The notes beneath the pieces are model-generated. The model did not search any database. It had not been told where the DNA came from and saw only the letters and a list, made by a program, of their open reading frames with translations. Made by a program: the position numbers and the translations under genes. Positions 45,932 to 55,507 of a stretch of DNA of 64,000 nucleotides are shown here, one piece after another; positions within the stretch are counted from its first letter, which is position 1; each line of letters opens with the position of its first letter. The stretch is from Devosia aurantiaca (lineage in GTDB: Bacteria; Pseudomonadota; Alphaproteobacteria; Rhizobiales; Devosiaceae), in NCBI RefSeq assembly GCF_011058215.1, contig NZ_JAALFG010000001.1:997001-1061000 (forward strand). Direction: 5' to 3'.

Positions 45932-47778
45932 TTGACCACCACCGCTTCTCCGCTCGCCCCCAATCCGCAGTTTCGTCGCGACTCCTGGATCGACCTTTGC
46001 GGCACCTGGGGCTTTGCCCATGACGACGCCAATCAGGGCATCAAGCAAGCCTGGTGGAACAAGCGCGACGCCTTCAACCGCCAAATCGTCGTCCCCTTTC
46101 CCCCGAAAGCGAGCTCTCGGGCCTCCGCGAAACCGGCTTCCACCCGGTGATCTGGTACCATCGCACCTTTACCGCGCCGCAGGTTTCCGCCGGCGAAAAA
46201 CTGATGCTCAATTTCGGCGCCGTCGACTATGCGGCGACGGTCTGGGTCAACGGCCACTGTGTCGGCACCCATGAAGGCGGCCACGTGCCCTTCGCCCTCG
46301 ACATCACCCATGCCCTGGGCGAAGGCGAGCAGACGATCGTCCTTCGTGCCGAAGATCCGCCTGAGGATGTGCGCATTCCGCGCGGCAAGCAGGACTGGCT
46401 CGAGGCGCCCCATTCGATCTGGTATTATCGCACCAGCGGCATTTGGCAGCAGGTATGGCTGAGCGTCGTGCCCGATCTGCACCTCACCGACATCCACTTC
46501 ATCCCCGATGTCGCCAATTACCGCGTCCGTGGCGATTTCCGCCTCAACACCATGCCCGCCGAGCCCGTCGCGCTTACCGTCAAGCTCTCCGCCCAGGGCA
46601 AGCTCCTCGCCCAGCAGACCATGATGGTGGCTGATAGCGAGCTGCGCTTCGAAATCGCGTTGCCGCAGCTCGAAAACGGCGTGCATCGCGACGTCCTCCT
46701 GTGGACGCCCGAGCGCCCCAACCTCATCGATGTCGAGATCGTCCTCGAAGGTCCGCAACCCGACCGCGTTCACTCCTATCTCGGCATGCGTAGCGTCGGC
46801 GTCGGCGGCCAGCGCTTCCTCCTCAACGGCCTGCCCTATTACCTGCGCATGGTTTTGGGCCAGAACTATTGGCCCGAGTCCCACCTCACCGCGCCAAGCC
46901 CCGAAGCGCTCAGACGCGAAGTCGAGCTCATCAAGGAAATGGGCTTCAACGGCGTCCGCATCCACCAAAAGATCGAAGACCCGCGCTTCCTCTACTGGTG
47001 CGACGTCCTCGGCCTCATCGTCTGGGAAGAAATGCCCAGCGCCTATAGCTTCTCCAATTCCGCCATCGAGCGCTTGTCCAAGGAATGGATGGCCGCCATC
47101 CGCCGCGACAAGAGCCATCCCTGCATCGTCGCCTGGGTCCCGCTCAACGAAAGCTGGGGCGTCTCGCAGATCGCCGATCGCCCCGACCAGCAGCACTATG
47201 CCAGCGCCCTTTATCATCTCACCAAGGCGCTCGATCCGAGCCGCCCCGCCATCTCCAATGATGGCTGGGAGCTGGTCGAAAGCGACATCTGGTCGATCCA
47301 CGACTATGCCCCCGACGGGGCAGGACTCAAGAGCCGCTTCCACGAGCCGGCCGATATCGAAGCCATGCTGCGCGGCATGGGTCCCGCCCGCCGCCGCATC
47401 GTCCTCAACGACCTGCCGATCGGCGACAAGCCGGTCATGCTCACCGAATTCGGCGGCCTCAGCTACCTCCCCAAGCAGGGCGAAAAGTGGCACGGCTATT
47501 CGACGGTCGACAACGAGCAGGATTTCGAAGACCGTCTGCGCGACATCTTCACCGCCATCGCCGCGATGCCGCACGTCGCCGGCTATTGCTATACCCAGGT
47601 CACCGACACCGAGCAGGAAACGAACGGCTTGCTAACCGCCGCCCGTGAGCCCAAGCTGCCATTCGAAACCCTGCGGGATATCACGACGCTCGCCGCAGCG
47701 TCCGTGCCGCATGAGCAGATCGACAGCGCCCGCAAGAAGGCGCGTGCCGCCGCCCAGGATGCTGAACCCATCCTCTGA
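45932..47778 (+). CDS. Glycoside hydrolase family 2 protein (frameshift near 46102)
   Basis: A GH2 enzyme of about 615 residues (beta-galactosidase, beta-glucuronidase or exo-arabinosidase type). TTG 45932 has GAGGATAAC upstream and starts MTTTASPLAPNPQF; at PFPPE-SELSGLRETGFH the frame shifts, explained by one C missing from CCCCC at 46100-46104. Beyond it the sugar-binding domain (YHRTFTAPQ...), immunoglobulin-like domain and barrel follow, with acid/base Glu in PLNESWG and nucleophile Glu in MLTEFGG. No signal peptide, so it acts in the cytoplasm. The exact sugar is undetermined. Confidence 0.88.
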
Positions 47779-47894
47779 CTGCGCTTGGGTTTGATGCCGG
47801 AAATCTGATGTTTATCCGAAAGCGCGATTTATTTGCCGCCTAGGGATTGACTGTCGGCGATTTCCATCTGAAAAATATTACAAATGATCGCGCA

Positions 47895-47910
47895 TCCGGG
47901 ATGTCCCGGA
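47895..47910. promoter_or_regulatory. Perfect palindrome in the leader of the ABC importer operon
   Basis: TCCGGGA-TG-TCCCGGA is a perfect 16-base palindrome 43 bases before the ATPase ATG, extended by near-complementary CGCG / CGCG flanks. It may be an operator or a leader hairpin. Confidence 0.4.
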
Positions 47911-47953
47911 CAGCGCGGCGAAGGCGAAAATCGCCTGCTGGGAGAGATGCCTG

Positions 47954-49036
47954 ATGTCCGATATCGTCCTCAAAGAGGTCAGCAAGTCCTATGGCGCGGT
48001 CAGCGTTCTGGACAAGGTCTCGATGCACATCGAGTCGGGCGAGTTCATTGTCTTCCTGGGCCCCTCGGGCTGCGGCAAGTCGACGCTTTTGCGCATGATT
48101 GCCGGGCTCGAGGAAGTCACCGGCGGCGAAATCCACTTGGGCGGCCAGCGCGTCGACCAGCTTCCGCCCAATGAGCGCGGCGTCGCCATGGTGTTCCAGA
48201 ACTACGCGCTTTATCCGCACATGACCGTGCGCAACAACATGTCCTTCGGCCTCCAGAATGTCGGCACGCCAAAGGAAGAAATCACCCGTCGCGTGGAAGA
48301 CGCCGCGCGCATGCTCGAAATCACCCAGCTGCTCGATCGCAAGCCCGCCCAGCTTTCCGGCGGCCAGCGCCAGCGCGTCGCCATCGGCCGCGCCATCGTT
48401 CGCGATCCCAAGGCCTTCCTTCTCGACGAGCCGCTGTCCAATCTCGATGCCGGCCTCCGCGTCCGCACCCGCCTCGAGCTGGCGCAACTGCACAATCGCA
48501 TCAAGGCGACGATGATCTTCGTCACCCACGACCAGACCGAGGCCATGACGCTGGCGACCCGCATCGTCGTCATGAACAACAAGCGCATCGAGCAGATCGG
48601 TACGCCGATGGAAGTCTATTCCCGTCCGGCGACGCGTTTCGTGGCAAGCTTTGTCGGCTCGCCCGCCATGAACTTCCTGCCGGTCTCGGCCGTGGGCGAG
48701 GGCGGCTCTGGCGCGACCTTTGCCTTCTCGGGCCAATCGCCGGTACAGACCGCCGTATCGCTCGCCGGCTTGCCGCGCGATAACCTGACCCTGGGCATTC
48801 GCGCCGAAGCGGCCCATGTCGACCCCAATGGCGCCATCCAAGGCGTGGTCGACGTGGTCGAGCGCCTGGGCGAGCGCACCCTCGTTTACACAAAGCTGTC
48901 CGACGGCTCGACGCTGGTTGCCGAGGACAAGGGCATAAGCGCCGTTCAGGCGGGGGACACGATCCGCATTGCTCTCGATGGCAATGCCGCCATGGTCTTC
49001 GATGCGACCGGCAAGGCATATCACGCGGCCCGATAG
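47954..49036 (+). CDS. Sugar ABC transporter ATP-binding protein, UgpC/MsmK type
   Basis: A 360-residue importer ATPase with Walker [21 protein letters not shown], signature LSGGQRQR, Walker [13 protein letters not shown] and VTHDQ, and a C-terminal OB-fold regulatory domain (GIRAEAAHV). It is the first gene of the arabinoside importer operon: ATPase, binding protein, two permeases. GGAGAG precedes the ATG at 47954. Closely related to the copy at 743-1819 but not identical. Confidence 0.93.
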   Translation: MSDIVLKEVSKSYGAVSVLDKVSMHIESGEFIVFLGPSGCGKSTLLRMIAGLEEVTGGEIHLGGQRVDQLPPNERGVAMVFQNYALYPHMTVRNNMSFGLQNVGTPKEEITRRVEDAARMLEITQLLDRKPAQLSGGQRQRVAIGRAIVRDPKAFLLDEPLSNLDAGLRVRTRLELAQLHNRIKATMIFVTHDQTEAMTLATRIVVMNNKRIEQIGTPMEVYSRPATRFVASFVGSPAMNFLPVSAVGEGGSGATFAFSGQSPVQTAVSLAGLPRDNLTLGIRAEAAHVDPNGAIQGVVDVVERLGERTLVYTKLSDGSTLVAEDKGISAVQAGDTIRIALDGNAAMVFDATGKAYHAAR

Positions 49037-49046
49037 GCCTGCGGAT

Positions 49047-49096
49047 GGAGCCCAACGAGGCTCCAACAAGAATTCAGAGCCGCCACGAGCGGTTTT
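49047..49096 (+). terminator. Two hairpins between the ATPase and binding-protein genes
   Basis: GGAGCC / GGCTCC (49047-49052, 49059-49064) and CCGC / GCGG followed by TTTT (49080-49096) lie between the ATPase stop and the binding-protein start. The second is a weak intrinsic terminator, which could let the binding protein be expressed from its own promoter. Confidence 0.45.
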
Positions 49097-49181
49097 CTGA
49101 AACTAGGCGCGCAACGCTTCGCCAGTGAGCGCAAGGCCTGAGGAATGGCGGTGGGGTTCAAATCCCAAAGGGAGGTTTTAC

Positions 49182-50462
49182 GTGCAGAAATTTTTCAAGA
49201 TTGCCATGCTGTCTACCGTGGCAGCCCTGTCGATTGGCGCCGCACAGGCCCAGGAAAACGTCGTCTGGTGGGACTTCCTCAGCGGCGGTGACGGCGTGCG
49301 CATGAAAGCGCTGATCGAGCAGTTCAACACCGAACATGCCGGCGAAATCACCATCCAGCCGACGACGCTGGAATGGGGCACCCCGTTCTACACCAAGGTC
49401 CAGACCTCGGCTGCCATCGGCGAAGGTCCCGATGTCATGACCTACCACCTCTCGCGCGTGCCGCTTGGGGTCGAGTCCGGCGCCCTTGCCGAAATGAGCG
49501 CCGAAGACCTGTCCAGCGTCGGCCTTTCCGCCGACACCTTTGCCGCTGCCAACTGGGAAGCTGGTCAGAGCGACGGCAAGCAGTATGCCGTGCCGTTCGA
49601 TATCCACTCCATCATTCTCTACTACAACAAGGACAAGCTGGCTGAAGCCGGGCTCCTTGGTGAAGATGGCAAGCCGACCGGCCTCGATGGCGCCGAAAAC
49701 TTCATGGCTGCGCTGGAAAAGCTGAAGGCCGTTTCGGAAACCCCGCTCTCCGTCCAGACCTCGGGCGACGGTACGCCGTGGCGCGTATTCTACTCGCTGC
49801 TCGGCCAGCAGGACGGCGTCTTCCTGGGCGAAGACGGCACCTTCTTCCCCGACGAAACCATCCCGAAGGCCGTCAAGGCTGTCGAAACCATGGCTTCGTG
49901 GGTTGAAGCCGGCTACGCGCCTGCACTGACCGAATACGAAAACTCGGTGGCTCTCTTCACCTCCGGTGAATCGGCTCTCCATCTCAACGGCGTGTGGGAA
50001 GTTCCCACCATGACCGACCTTGCCGCCAAGGGTGAGCTTGGCTTCGAATGGGGCGCTATCGCCATCCCGACCTTCTTCGATCACCCCGCGACCTGGGCTG
50101 ACTCGCATGGCTTTGCCATCCCGAACAATGTCGGCAAGGAAGTGACCCCGGAAAAGAAGGCCGCCGTTCTCGAAGTCATCTCCTGGTTCAACAAGAACTC
50201 GCTCGCCTGGGCCGATGCCGGCCACATCCCGGCCTATACCCCGGTCCGCGATAGCGAAGAGTTCAAGACCAAGGAACCAAACGCGACCTACTCGATCCTG
50301 GCCGACACGGCCGTCTTCGATCCCAAGTCGCCGCTCGCTGGCGTTGCCTCGCCCGTCTATGACGCCGTTGCCAACTACATCGCTCCGGCCATGAACGGCG
50401 AACTGGGTGCCCAGGAAGCCATCGACGAAATGAAGGCCGACCTTCAGGACCAGGCCGACTAA
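49182..50462 (+). CDS. Sugar ABC transporter substrate-binding protein
   Basis: A 426-residue family 1 binding protein with a signal peptide (start VQKFFKIAMLSTVAALSIG, cleavage near AQA-QE). It has the typical VVWWDFLSGGDGVRMKALIEQFN N-terminus, a GEGPDVMTYHLSR hinge segment, and a C-terminal KADLQDQAD helix. The start is GTG 49182, with GGGAGG seven bases upstream; the 19-codon extension to 49125 is rejected. The ligand, inferred from the neighbouring GH51 and GH2 genes, is probably an arabino-oligosaccharide. Confidence 0.9.
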   Translation: MQKFFKIAMLSTVAALSIGAAQAQENVVWWDFLSGGDGVRMKALIEQFNTEHAGEITIQPTTLEWGTPFYTKVQTSAAIGEGPDVMTYHLSRVPLGVESGALAEMSAEDLSSVGLSADTFAAANWEAGQSDGKQYAVPFDIHSIILYYNKDKLAEAGLLGEDGKPTGLDGAENFMAALEKLKAVSETPLSVQTSGDGTPWRVFYSLLGQQDGVFLGEDGTFFPDETIPKAVKAVETMASWVEAGYAPALTEYENSVALFTSGESALHLNGVWEVPTMTDLAAKGELGFEWGAIAIPTFFDHPATWADSHGFAIPNNVGKEVTPEKKAAVLEVISWFNKNSLAWADAGHIPAYTPVRDSEEFKTKEPNATYSILADTAVFDPKSPLAGVASPVYDAVANYIAPAMNGELGAQEAIDEMKADLQDQAD

Positions 50463-50528
50463 CCCCTCCTCCCTGCACTTGTCCGGCGGCCAAAAGCTGC
50501 CGGACATCTTCTTGAGGCCCGGAGCACC

Positions 50529-51407
50529 ATGATCAGGAACTACCGTCGCGAAGTCGCGGTCGCCTATCTGCTTATTCTTCCCTTCGTCTTGACCTATGGC
50601 ATCCTGTTCCTGTGGCCGACCATCCAGATGGTCTATCTCAGCTTCACCGATGCGCCCCTGATCGGGCCCGGAAGCTGGGTCGGCCTTGAAAACTACTACG
50701 AGATGTTCGACGACCGCCGCTTCTGGACCGCGGTTCGCAACACGGCCTATTTCGTCGCGCTGACGGTTATTCCCAATACCTTGATCGGGCTTGCGATCGC
50801 CATGATGGTGTCGCGCCTCAAGGGCTGGCAGCAGAGCCTCATCCTCGCGATGTTCTTTCTGCCCTATATCCTGCCGGTCTCGGTGGTCTATCGCCTCTGG
50901 AACTGGATGTTCAACATTCAGTTCGGCATCTTGCAATATCCGATTTCTGCCATTGCCGGGGAGAACATCAACGTCTTCCGCACCCAGTGGCTGTTCATGC
51001 CAGCCGTGGCGCTGGTCACCATCTGGTGGACCTGTGGCTTCAATATTCTTCTGTTCCTCGCCGGCCTGCGATCGATCTCGCCCGATATCTACGAGGCGGC
51101 TTCGCTCGACAATGCCAATCGCTGGACCATCTTCCGCCGCATCACCTGGCCTCTGATCTGGCCGGTAACGGCGCTGGTGCTGACCATTCAGCTGATCCTG
51201 CAGCTAAAGATCTTCGACCAGGTCTATCTCTTTGTCCAGGGCGGACGACCGGACCCCTCGATGGTCATGGTGCAATATATCTATAGCCTTGCCTTCCAGA
51301 AGAACCAGGGCGGCTATGGCGCAACCGTTGCCGTGGCGCTGTTCGTGATCGTCATCGTCTTCTCCGTCCTGCAGTTCCAGCTGCTCCGCGCCCGAGGTGA
51401 AAAATGA
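50529..51407 (+). CDS. Sugar ABC transporter permease, MalF-like
   Basis: A 292-residue inner-membrane protein with six predicted helices (first one AVAYLLILPFVLTYGILFLW) and the EAA loop EAASLDNANRWTIFRRITWPL. It follows the binding-protein gene and its stop overlaps the next start (ATGA at 51404-51407). Confidence 0.93.
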   Translation: MIRNYRREVAVAYLLILPFVLTYGILFLWPTIQMVYLSFTDAPLIGPGSWVGLENYYEMFDDRRFWTAVRNTAYFVALTVIPNTLIGLAIAMMVSRLKGWQQSLILAMFFLPYILPVSVVYRLWNWMFNIQFGILQYPISAIAGENINVFRTQWLFMPAVALVTIWWTCGFNILLFLAGLRSISPDIYEAASLDNANRWTIFRRITWPLIWPVTALVLTIQLILQLKIFDQVYLFVQGGRPDPSMVMVQYIYSLAFQKNQGGYGATVAVALFVIVIVFSVLQFQLLRARGEK

Positions 51408-52292
51408 GCGTTGCTGAAAGCCGCACCGCGGCACTCGCCGCCGACACGAGCCCGCGCGATCGCACCCGCAGGGGCCTTGATATCGGCGGGGTGATCCTGA
51501 CGCTGGTCACGGTCGTCTTCGCCGTCCTTTGGGCCTTCCCGCTTTATTGGGGCATCATCACCTCGCTCAAGCCCGAGACGCAGGTCATCGCCAGGACTGT
51601 GGATTTCCTGCCCCGCACCTGGACCTTCGAAGCCTATTGGTCGGTCTTCGTAAACACCATGATCGGCCGCTGGTATCTCAACTCGCTGGTGACCTCGGTC
51701 GGCGTGACGATCCTGACGTTGATCATCAGCGCCACCACGGCCTATGCCCTCTCGCAGCTGCGTTTCCCCGGCCGCACGGTGATATGGTACATGATCCTGG
51801 CGAGCTTCATGGTTCCGGTCGCCGCGCTCATCGTTAACCACTTCATTCTGATGGCCCAGTTCGGGCTCATCAACAATTGGCTCGGCGTCATCTTCCCGCA
51901 GCTGATCCACCCCGTGGTGATCATCGTCTACAAGAACTTCTTTGACTCGGTGCCCAAGGAGTTCCGCGAGGCCGCCAAGATGGACTCGGCCAGCGAATGG
52001 CGCATCTTTTCGCGCATCTACCTGCCGATGAACTGGCATCACCACAGCGCTCGCCATCGTCACCTTTATCGGTGCCTGGAACAATTTCCTTTGGCCGTTC
52101 CTTGCGGTCTCGCGTCCGGAAATGATGAACGTTGCCGTCGGCATCACCCAGGTCAACGACGCTTTCGGCGTGGCCTATGCCCGCGAACTGGCTGCGGCCA
52201 TCCTTGCCGCACTGCTGGTGGCTGTCCTTTACCTGATCTTCCAGCGCCGCGTGACCCAGGCCATCATGCTCTCGGCCGGCGTCAAGGGCTAA
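51404..52292 (+). CDS. Carbohydrate ABC transporter permease, MalG-like (frameshift near 52035)
   Basis: A permease of about 296 residues with six predicted helices. The first frame carries helices up to the EAA loop EAAKMDSASEWRIFSRIYLPMN; the natural continuation, beginning WGITTALAIVTFIGAWNNF and ending MLSAGVKG, is in a frame two bases away. Two G's missing at TGGC near 52035-52037 (original TGGGGC) restore it. The stop is then at 52290-52292. It overlaps the upstream permease by ATGA. Confidence 0.9.
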
Positions 52293-52343
52293 GACGCACA
52301 GAAGCTGAGCGGCCATTGCGAGGCGCCGCTCAGCCTCGCGCTG

Positions 52344-53808
52344 TCAGAACGACACCGCGATGTATTTGGGCTCCATGAACTCGGCAATGCCATGGACACC
52401 GCCCTCACGGCCGAGCCCGCTTTGCTTGACGCCGCCAAAAGGCGCAGCCGGATCGGAAACAAGACCGCGGTTCAAGGCGATCATGCCGGCCTCGATCCGA
52501 CCACACACGGCCAGTCCGCGCTTGAGATCGCCGGTGAACACATAGGCGGCAAGGCCATATTCCGTGTCATTGGCAAGCGCCACCGCTTCGTCCTCGGTGG
52601 AGAAGCGATAAAGCGGCGCCACCGGGCCAAAGATTTCTTCCCTCGCCATTTCGGCCGCGACCGGCACGTCGACCAACACGGTCGGCGGGTAGAAGTAGCC
52701 CCGACCCTCAGTCCGCTCACCACCGGTCAAAACGCGGGCGCCCTTGCCCACGGCGTCGGCGACAAGGCTCTCGATCTTGTCGACCGCTTTTTGGTGATCA
52801 TCGGCCCGCAGGCCGTTGCCGGATCGGTACCCGCACCGACGCGCAGAGCCGCCATGCGCTTGGTCAGCCCTTCGGCAAAGCGATCGTAGATGCCGTCCTG
52901 AACGATAAAGCGGTTCGCCGCTGTGCACGCCTCGCCGGCATTGCGCATCTTGGCGACCATGGCGCCGTCGAGCGCCGCCTCGAGGTCGGCATCGTCGAAG
53001 ACGACGAAGGGTGCATTGCCGCCCAACTCCATCGAGCAGCTGAGAACGGTCTTCGCCGCCTCGGCCAGGAGCGTACGGCCAACCCCGGTCGAGCCGGTGA
53101 ACGAAAGTTTGCGCACGCGCGCATCGTTGAGCATGGCCGCTGTCACCGGTCCGGCCCGCTTGGTGGTTAGCACATTGACCACGCCGGCCGGCACGCCGGC
53201 TTCGGCATAAATATCGGCCAGGGCATAGGCGGTAAGCGGCGTTTCGCTTGCTGGCTTCAGCACCACCGTGCATCCGGCCGCAAGCGCCGGCGCGATCTTG
53301 CGCGTCGCCATCGCCGCCGGGAAATTCCACGGCGTGATCAGCACCGCGATGCCGATCGGCTCCATGTCGACCAAGATGCGATTGCTGCCCGAAGGCGCCA
53401 TCCGGTATTCGCCGGCAATGCGCACCGCTTCCTCGGCATACCAGCGGAAGAACTCGGCCGCATAGGTCACCTCGCCCCGCGCATCGCTCAGCGCCTTGCC
53501 GTTCTCGAGCGAGATCAGCATGGCCAGCTCGTCTGCCCGTTCTAGCATAAGCGTATGGCAGCGCAGCAGGATTTCCGCGCGCTTCCGAGGCGGCGTCGCG
53601 CGCCAGCCAGGTGCTGCTGCATGCGCAGCATCAACCGCGTTCATAGCCTGTTCATCGGAGGCGTTCGGGACCTCCGCAATCACCTCTTCGGTCGCCGGAT
53701 TGATCACCGGAATTCCCCACCAACGACCCATTTCCCACCAATAAACAGCCCCTTGGCATAGCGCGAACAGTCTAAGTCGTTGATATCGTTTAGCGCTATA
53801 TTCCTCAT
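52344..53808 (-). CDS. NAD(P)-dependent aldehyde dehydrogenase, succinate-semialdehyde type (two frameshifts)
   Basis: An aldehyde dehydrogenase of about 488 residues resembling succinate or alpha-ketoglutarate semialdehyde dehydrogenases. NAD-site [15 protein letters not shown], the Glu in MELGGNAPF and catalytic Cys in [12 protein letters not shown] are intact, with C-terminal [15 protein letters not shown]. Two shifts split it: near 53711 ([13 protein letters not shown], one C missing) and near 52797 ([15 protein letters not shown], one base missing). ATG 53808, preceded by AGGGAG, gives a normal N-terminus ([13 protein letters not shown]). In pentose oxidation such an enzyme could feed alpha-ketoglutarate, but this is inferred. 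Confidence 0.88.
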
Positions 53809-53896
53809 GATCGCTCCCTGAGCTCGCTCTCTTCATAGCTTGAGGCCGGGTCTGGTCATAGCAGCCCCGGTCCATTACCTTGCGCCTCCAAGGTGA

Positions 53897-54379
53897 ATGG
53901 CACAGGACCGATTATCCAGCATGAAACTTGTTGAGCTCTTTCCGATCGAGCGCGTTTTTGTCGGCGTCGATGTAGCAAGCCGGCGCGATCTTCTCGCGTT
54001 TTTTGCGCAAAAGGCTGCGGAACTGGGTCTGGTCGATCGGCAGGATTGTCAGCAGGGCTTAGCCGACCGCGAGGATCTGGGCTCGACTGGTCTTGGCAAC
54101 GGCATTGCCATCCCCCATACGCGCATCGAGGGGCTCGACCATGCCATCGGCATGTTCGCGACGCTCGCGCGGCCGATCGACTTTGAGGCCGTGGACCAGG
54201 AGCCGGTCGATATCACTTTCATGCTGATCCTGCCCGAACAGGCCTCGGGCGAGCCGATGAAAGCTCTTTCGCGCGTCGCTAAGATTGCACGCCAGGAACC
54301 GATCACGAATGCGCTACGCCGCGCGCAATCATCCGAAGAAGCGCTGGCGATCTTCCAGAAGGCTGACGCAGAGCTTTGA
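53897..54379 (+). CDS. PTS IIA-like nitrogen-regulatory protein (PtsN family)
   Basis: A 160-residue EIIA domain of the fructose/Ntr type, with the phosphorylatable His in GLGNGIAIPHTR (about residue 76), preceded by VDRQDCQQGLADREDLGSTG. It is probably a regulatory phosphocarrier rather than a sugar transporter, since no EIIB or EIIC is adjacent. The start is either ATG 53897 or ATG 53921 (MKLVELF, closer to PtsN family starts); neither has a strong ribosome-binding site. It converges with the mrp operon, the stops being only four bases apart. Confidence 0.85.
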   Translation: MAQDRLSSMKLVELFPIERVFVGVDVASRRDLLAFFAQKAAELGLVDRQDCQQGLADREDLGSTGLGNGIAIPHTRIEGLDHAIGMFATLARPIDFEAVDQEPVDITFMLILPEQASGEPMKALSRVAKIARQEPITNALRRAQSSEEALAIFQKADAEL

Positions 54380-54383
54380 TGCT

Positions 54384-54743
54384 TTATTGATCGACGGGCT
54401 TTTCCAAGACCGCCGGCACTTCGGATGATCCTTCCACCCGGTCGCGATGAAGGGCGGCGCGGGCCAGCAGCATCAGGGTCACGGGCGTCGTGACGCTGAC
54501 GAAGACGAAGATCAAGACTTCATGCGCAATGAACCGTCCCTCGCCCAGGCTGGCGAGAATGGCGGATGCCAGGAGCACGCCGATGGCCCCGAAACTTGTG
54601 CCCAAAGTCGGGGCATGGATGCGCTGGTAAAATGATGGCATGCGCATAAGGCCGATCGCACCGACGAAAGTCAGCACCGCACCGGCCAGCACCAGAAACG
54701 AGATAATGATGGCGGCCCAAAGCGGGATGGTTTCGAAATTCAT
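54384..54743 (-). CDS. mrpG: Na+/H+ antiporter subunit G
   Basis: A 119-residue MrpG/MnhG subunit with three membrane helices and the signature FVGAIGLMRMPSFYQRIHAPTLGTSFG. It is the last gene of the operon, overlapping mrpF by ATGA. Confidence 0.95.
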   Translation of the reverse strand: MNFETIPLWAAIIISFLVLAGAVLTFVGAIGLMRMPSFYQRIHAPTLGTSFGAIGVLLASAILASLGEGRFIAHEVLIFVFVSVTTPVTLMLLARAALHRDRVEGSSEVPAVLEKPVDQ

Positions 54744-55021
54744 TCGATGACCTCGCCGCGCATCAGGAACTTGGCCAGCGCCACGGTGCCGACAAAGCCC
54801 AAAAGCCCGATCAGCAGGGCGACTTCAAAATAGATCGTCGTGCCCGCCTTCATGCCGAAAGTGACCAGCAACAGCATGGCCACGACATACATCGAATCCA
54901 AACTCAAGACACGGTCCTGCGCCCGCGGTCCGATGATCAGCCGGCAGAGCGTCACCAGCATGGCGGCGCCGAGCATGACCTGGGCCACGGTGATGCTCCA
55001 GAAAAGGATGGCTGCGCTCAT
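54740..55021 (-). CDS. mrpF: Na+/H+ antiporter subunit F
   Basis: A 93-residue MrpF/MnhF subunit with three helices and the GPRAQDRVLSLDSMYVVAML motif. Overlaps mrpE (upstream) and mrpG (downstream) by ATGA, showing tight translational coupling. Confidence 0.95.
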   Translation of the reverse strand: MSAAILFWSITVAQVMLGAAMLVTLCRLIIGPRAQDRVLSLDSMYVVAMLLLVTFGMKAGTTIYFEVALLIGLLGFVGTVALAKFLMRGEVIE

Positions 55022-55507
55022 TGGAAGATCTCCACAGCCAGCAGGGATTCATAGCGGCGCTTGATGGTGTCTATCCACTCAGCTTCGTCGATCAGATCAA
55101 GCACATGGATGAGGACCGTGCTTTCCGCCGGACTATATTCGAGCCAGGCGCTGCCGGGGTTGCGGTGACGATGCAGGAGAGGACGGCCAGTCCCGCTGGG
55201 TCCTTGAGCTCCAGGGGCATCTTGATGAACGCCGCCGTGGTCTTGCGGCGCTCGCCGGCGATGACGATGCGGGTGACCGCGATGTTGGAGCGCAAGATAT
55301 CGACCGTGACTTCGGCGAGGAGCTTGAGGATCAGATCCGGGCGGCGGATGCGGGGCTGATGCGGTTGCAGTCGCGCCATGGCATGGGACGCCGCAAACGC
55401 AACGACGAAGCCCAAAGAACATGGCCCAGCCCTGCCGACTGCTGCAGCAGCAGCCACATGATGGTGAGGGCAATGGTCAAAAGCGGGTAGGGAAAGAGCC
55501 GGCTCAT
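55018..55507 (-). CDS. mrpE: Na+/H+ antiporter subunit E (two frameshifts)
   Basis: An MrpE/MnhE subunit of about 163 residues. ATG 55507 begins MSRLFPYPLLTIALTIMWLL; after GHVL the conserved LGFVVAFAASHAMARLQP is in the next frame (one T missing from TTT at 55414-55416), and after TATP the GSAWLEYSPAESTVLIHVLD end is in the third frame (one base missing near 55155). The repaired length is normal for MrpE. Overlaps mrpD and mrpF at its ends. Confidence 0.92.

Noticed and set aside
49150-49172. tRNA-like T-loop (GGTTCAAATCC) before the binding-protein gene
   Set aside because: No acceptor, D or anticodon stems can be formed around it, so it is a chance match.
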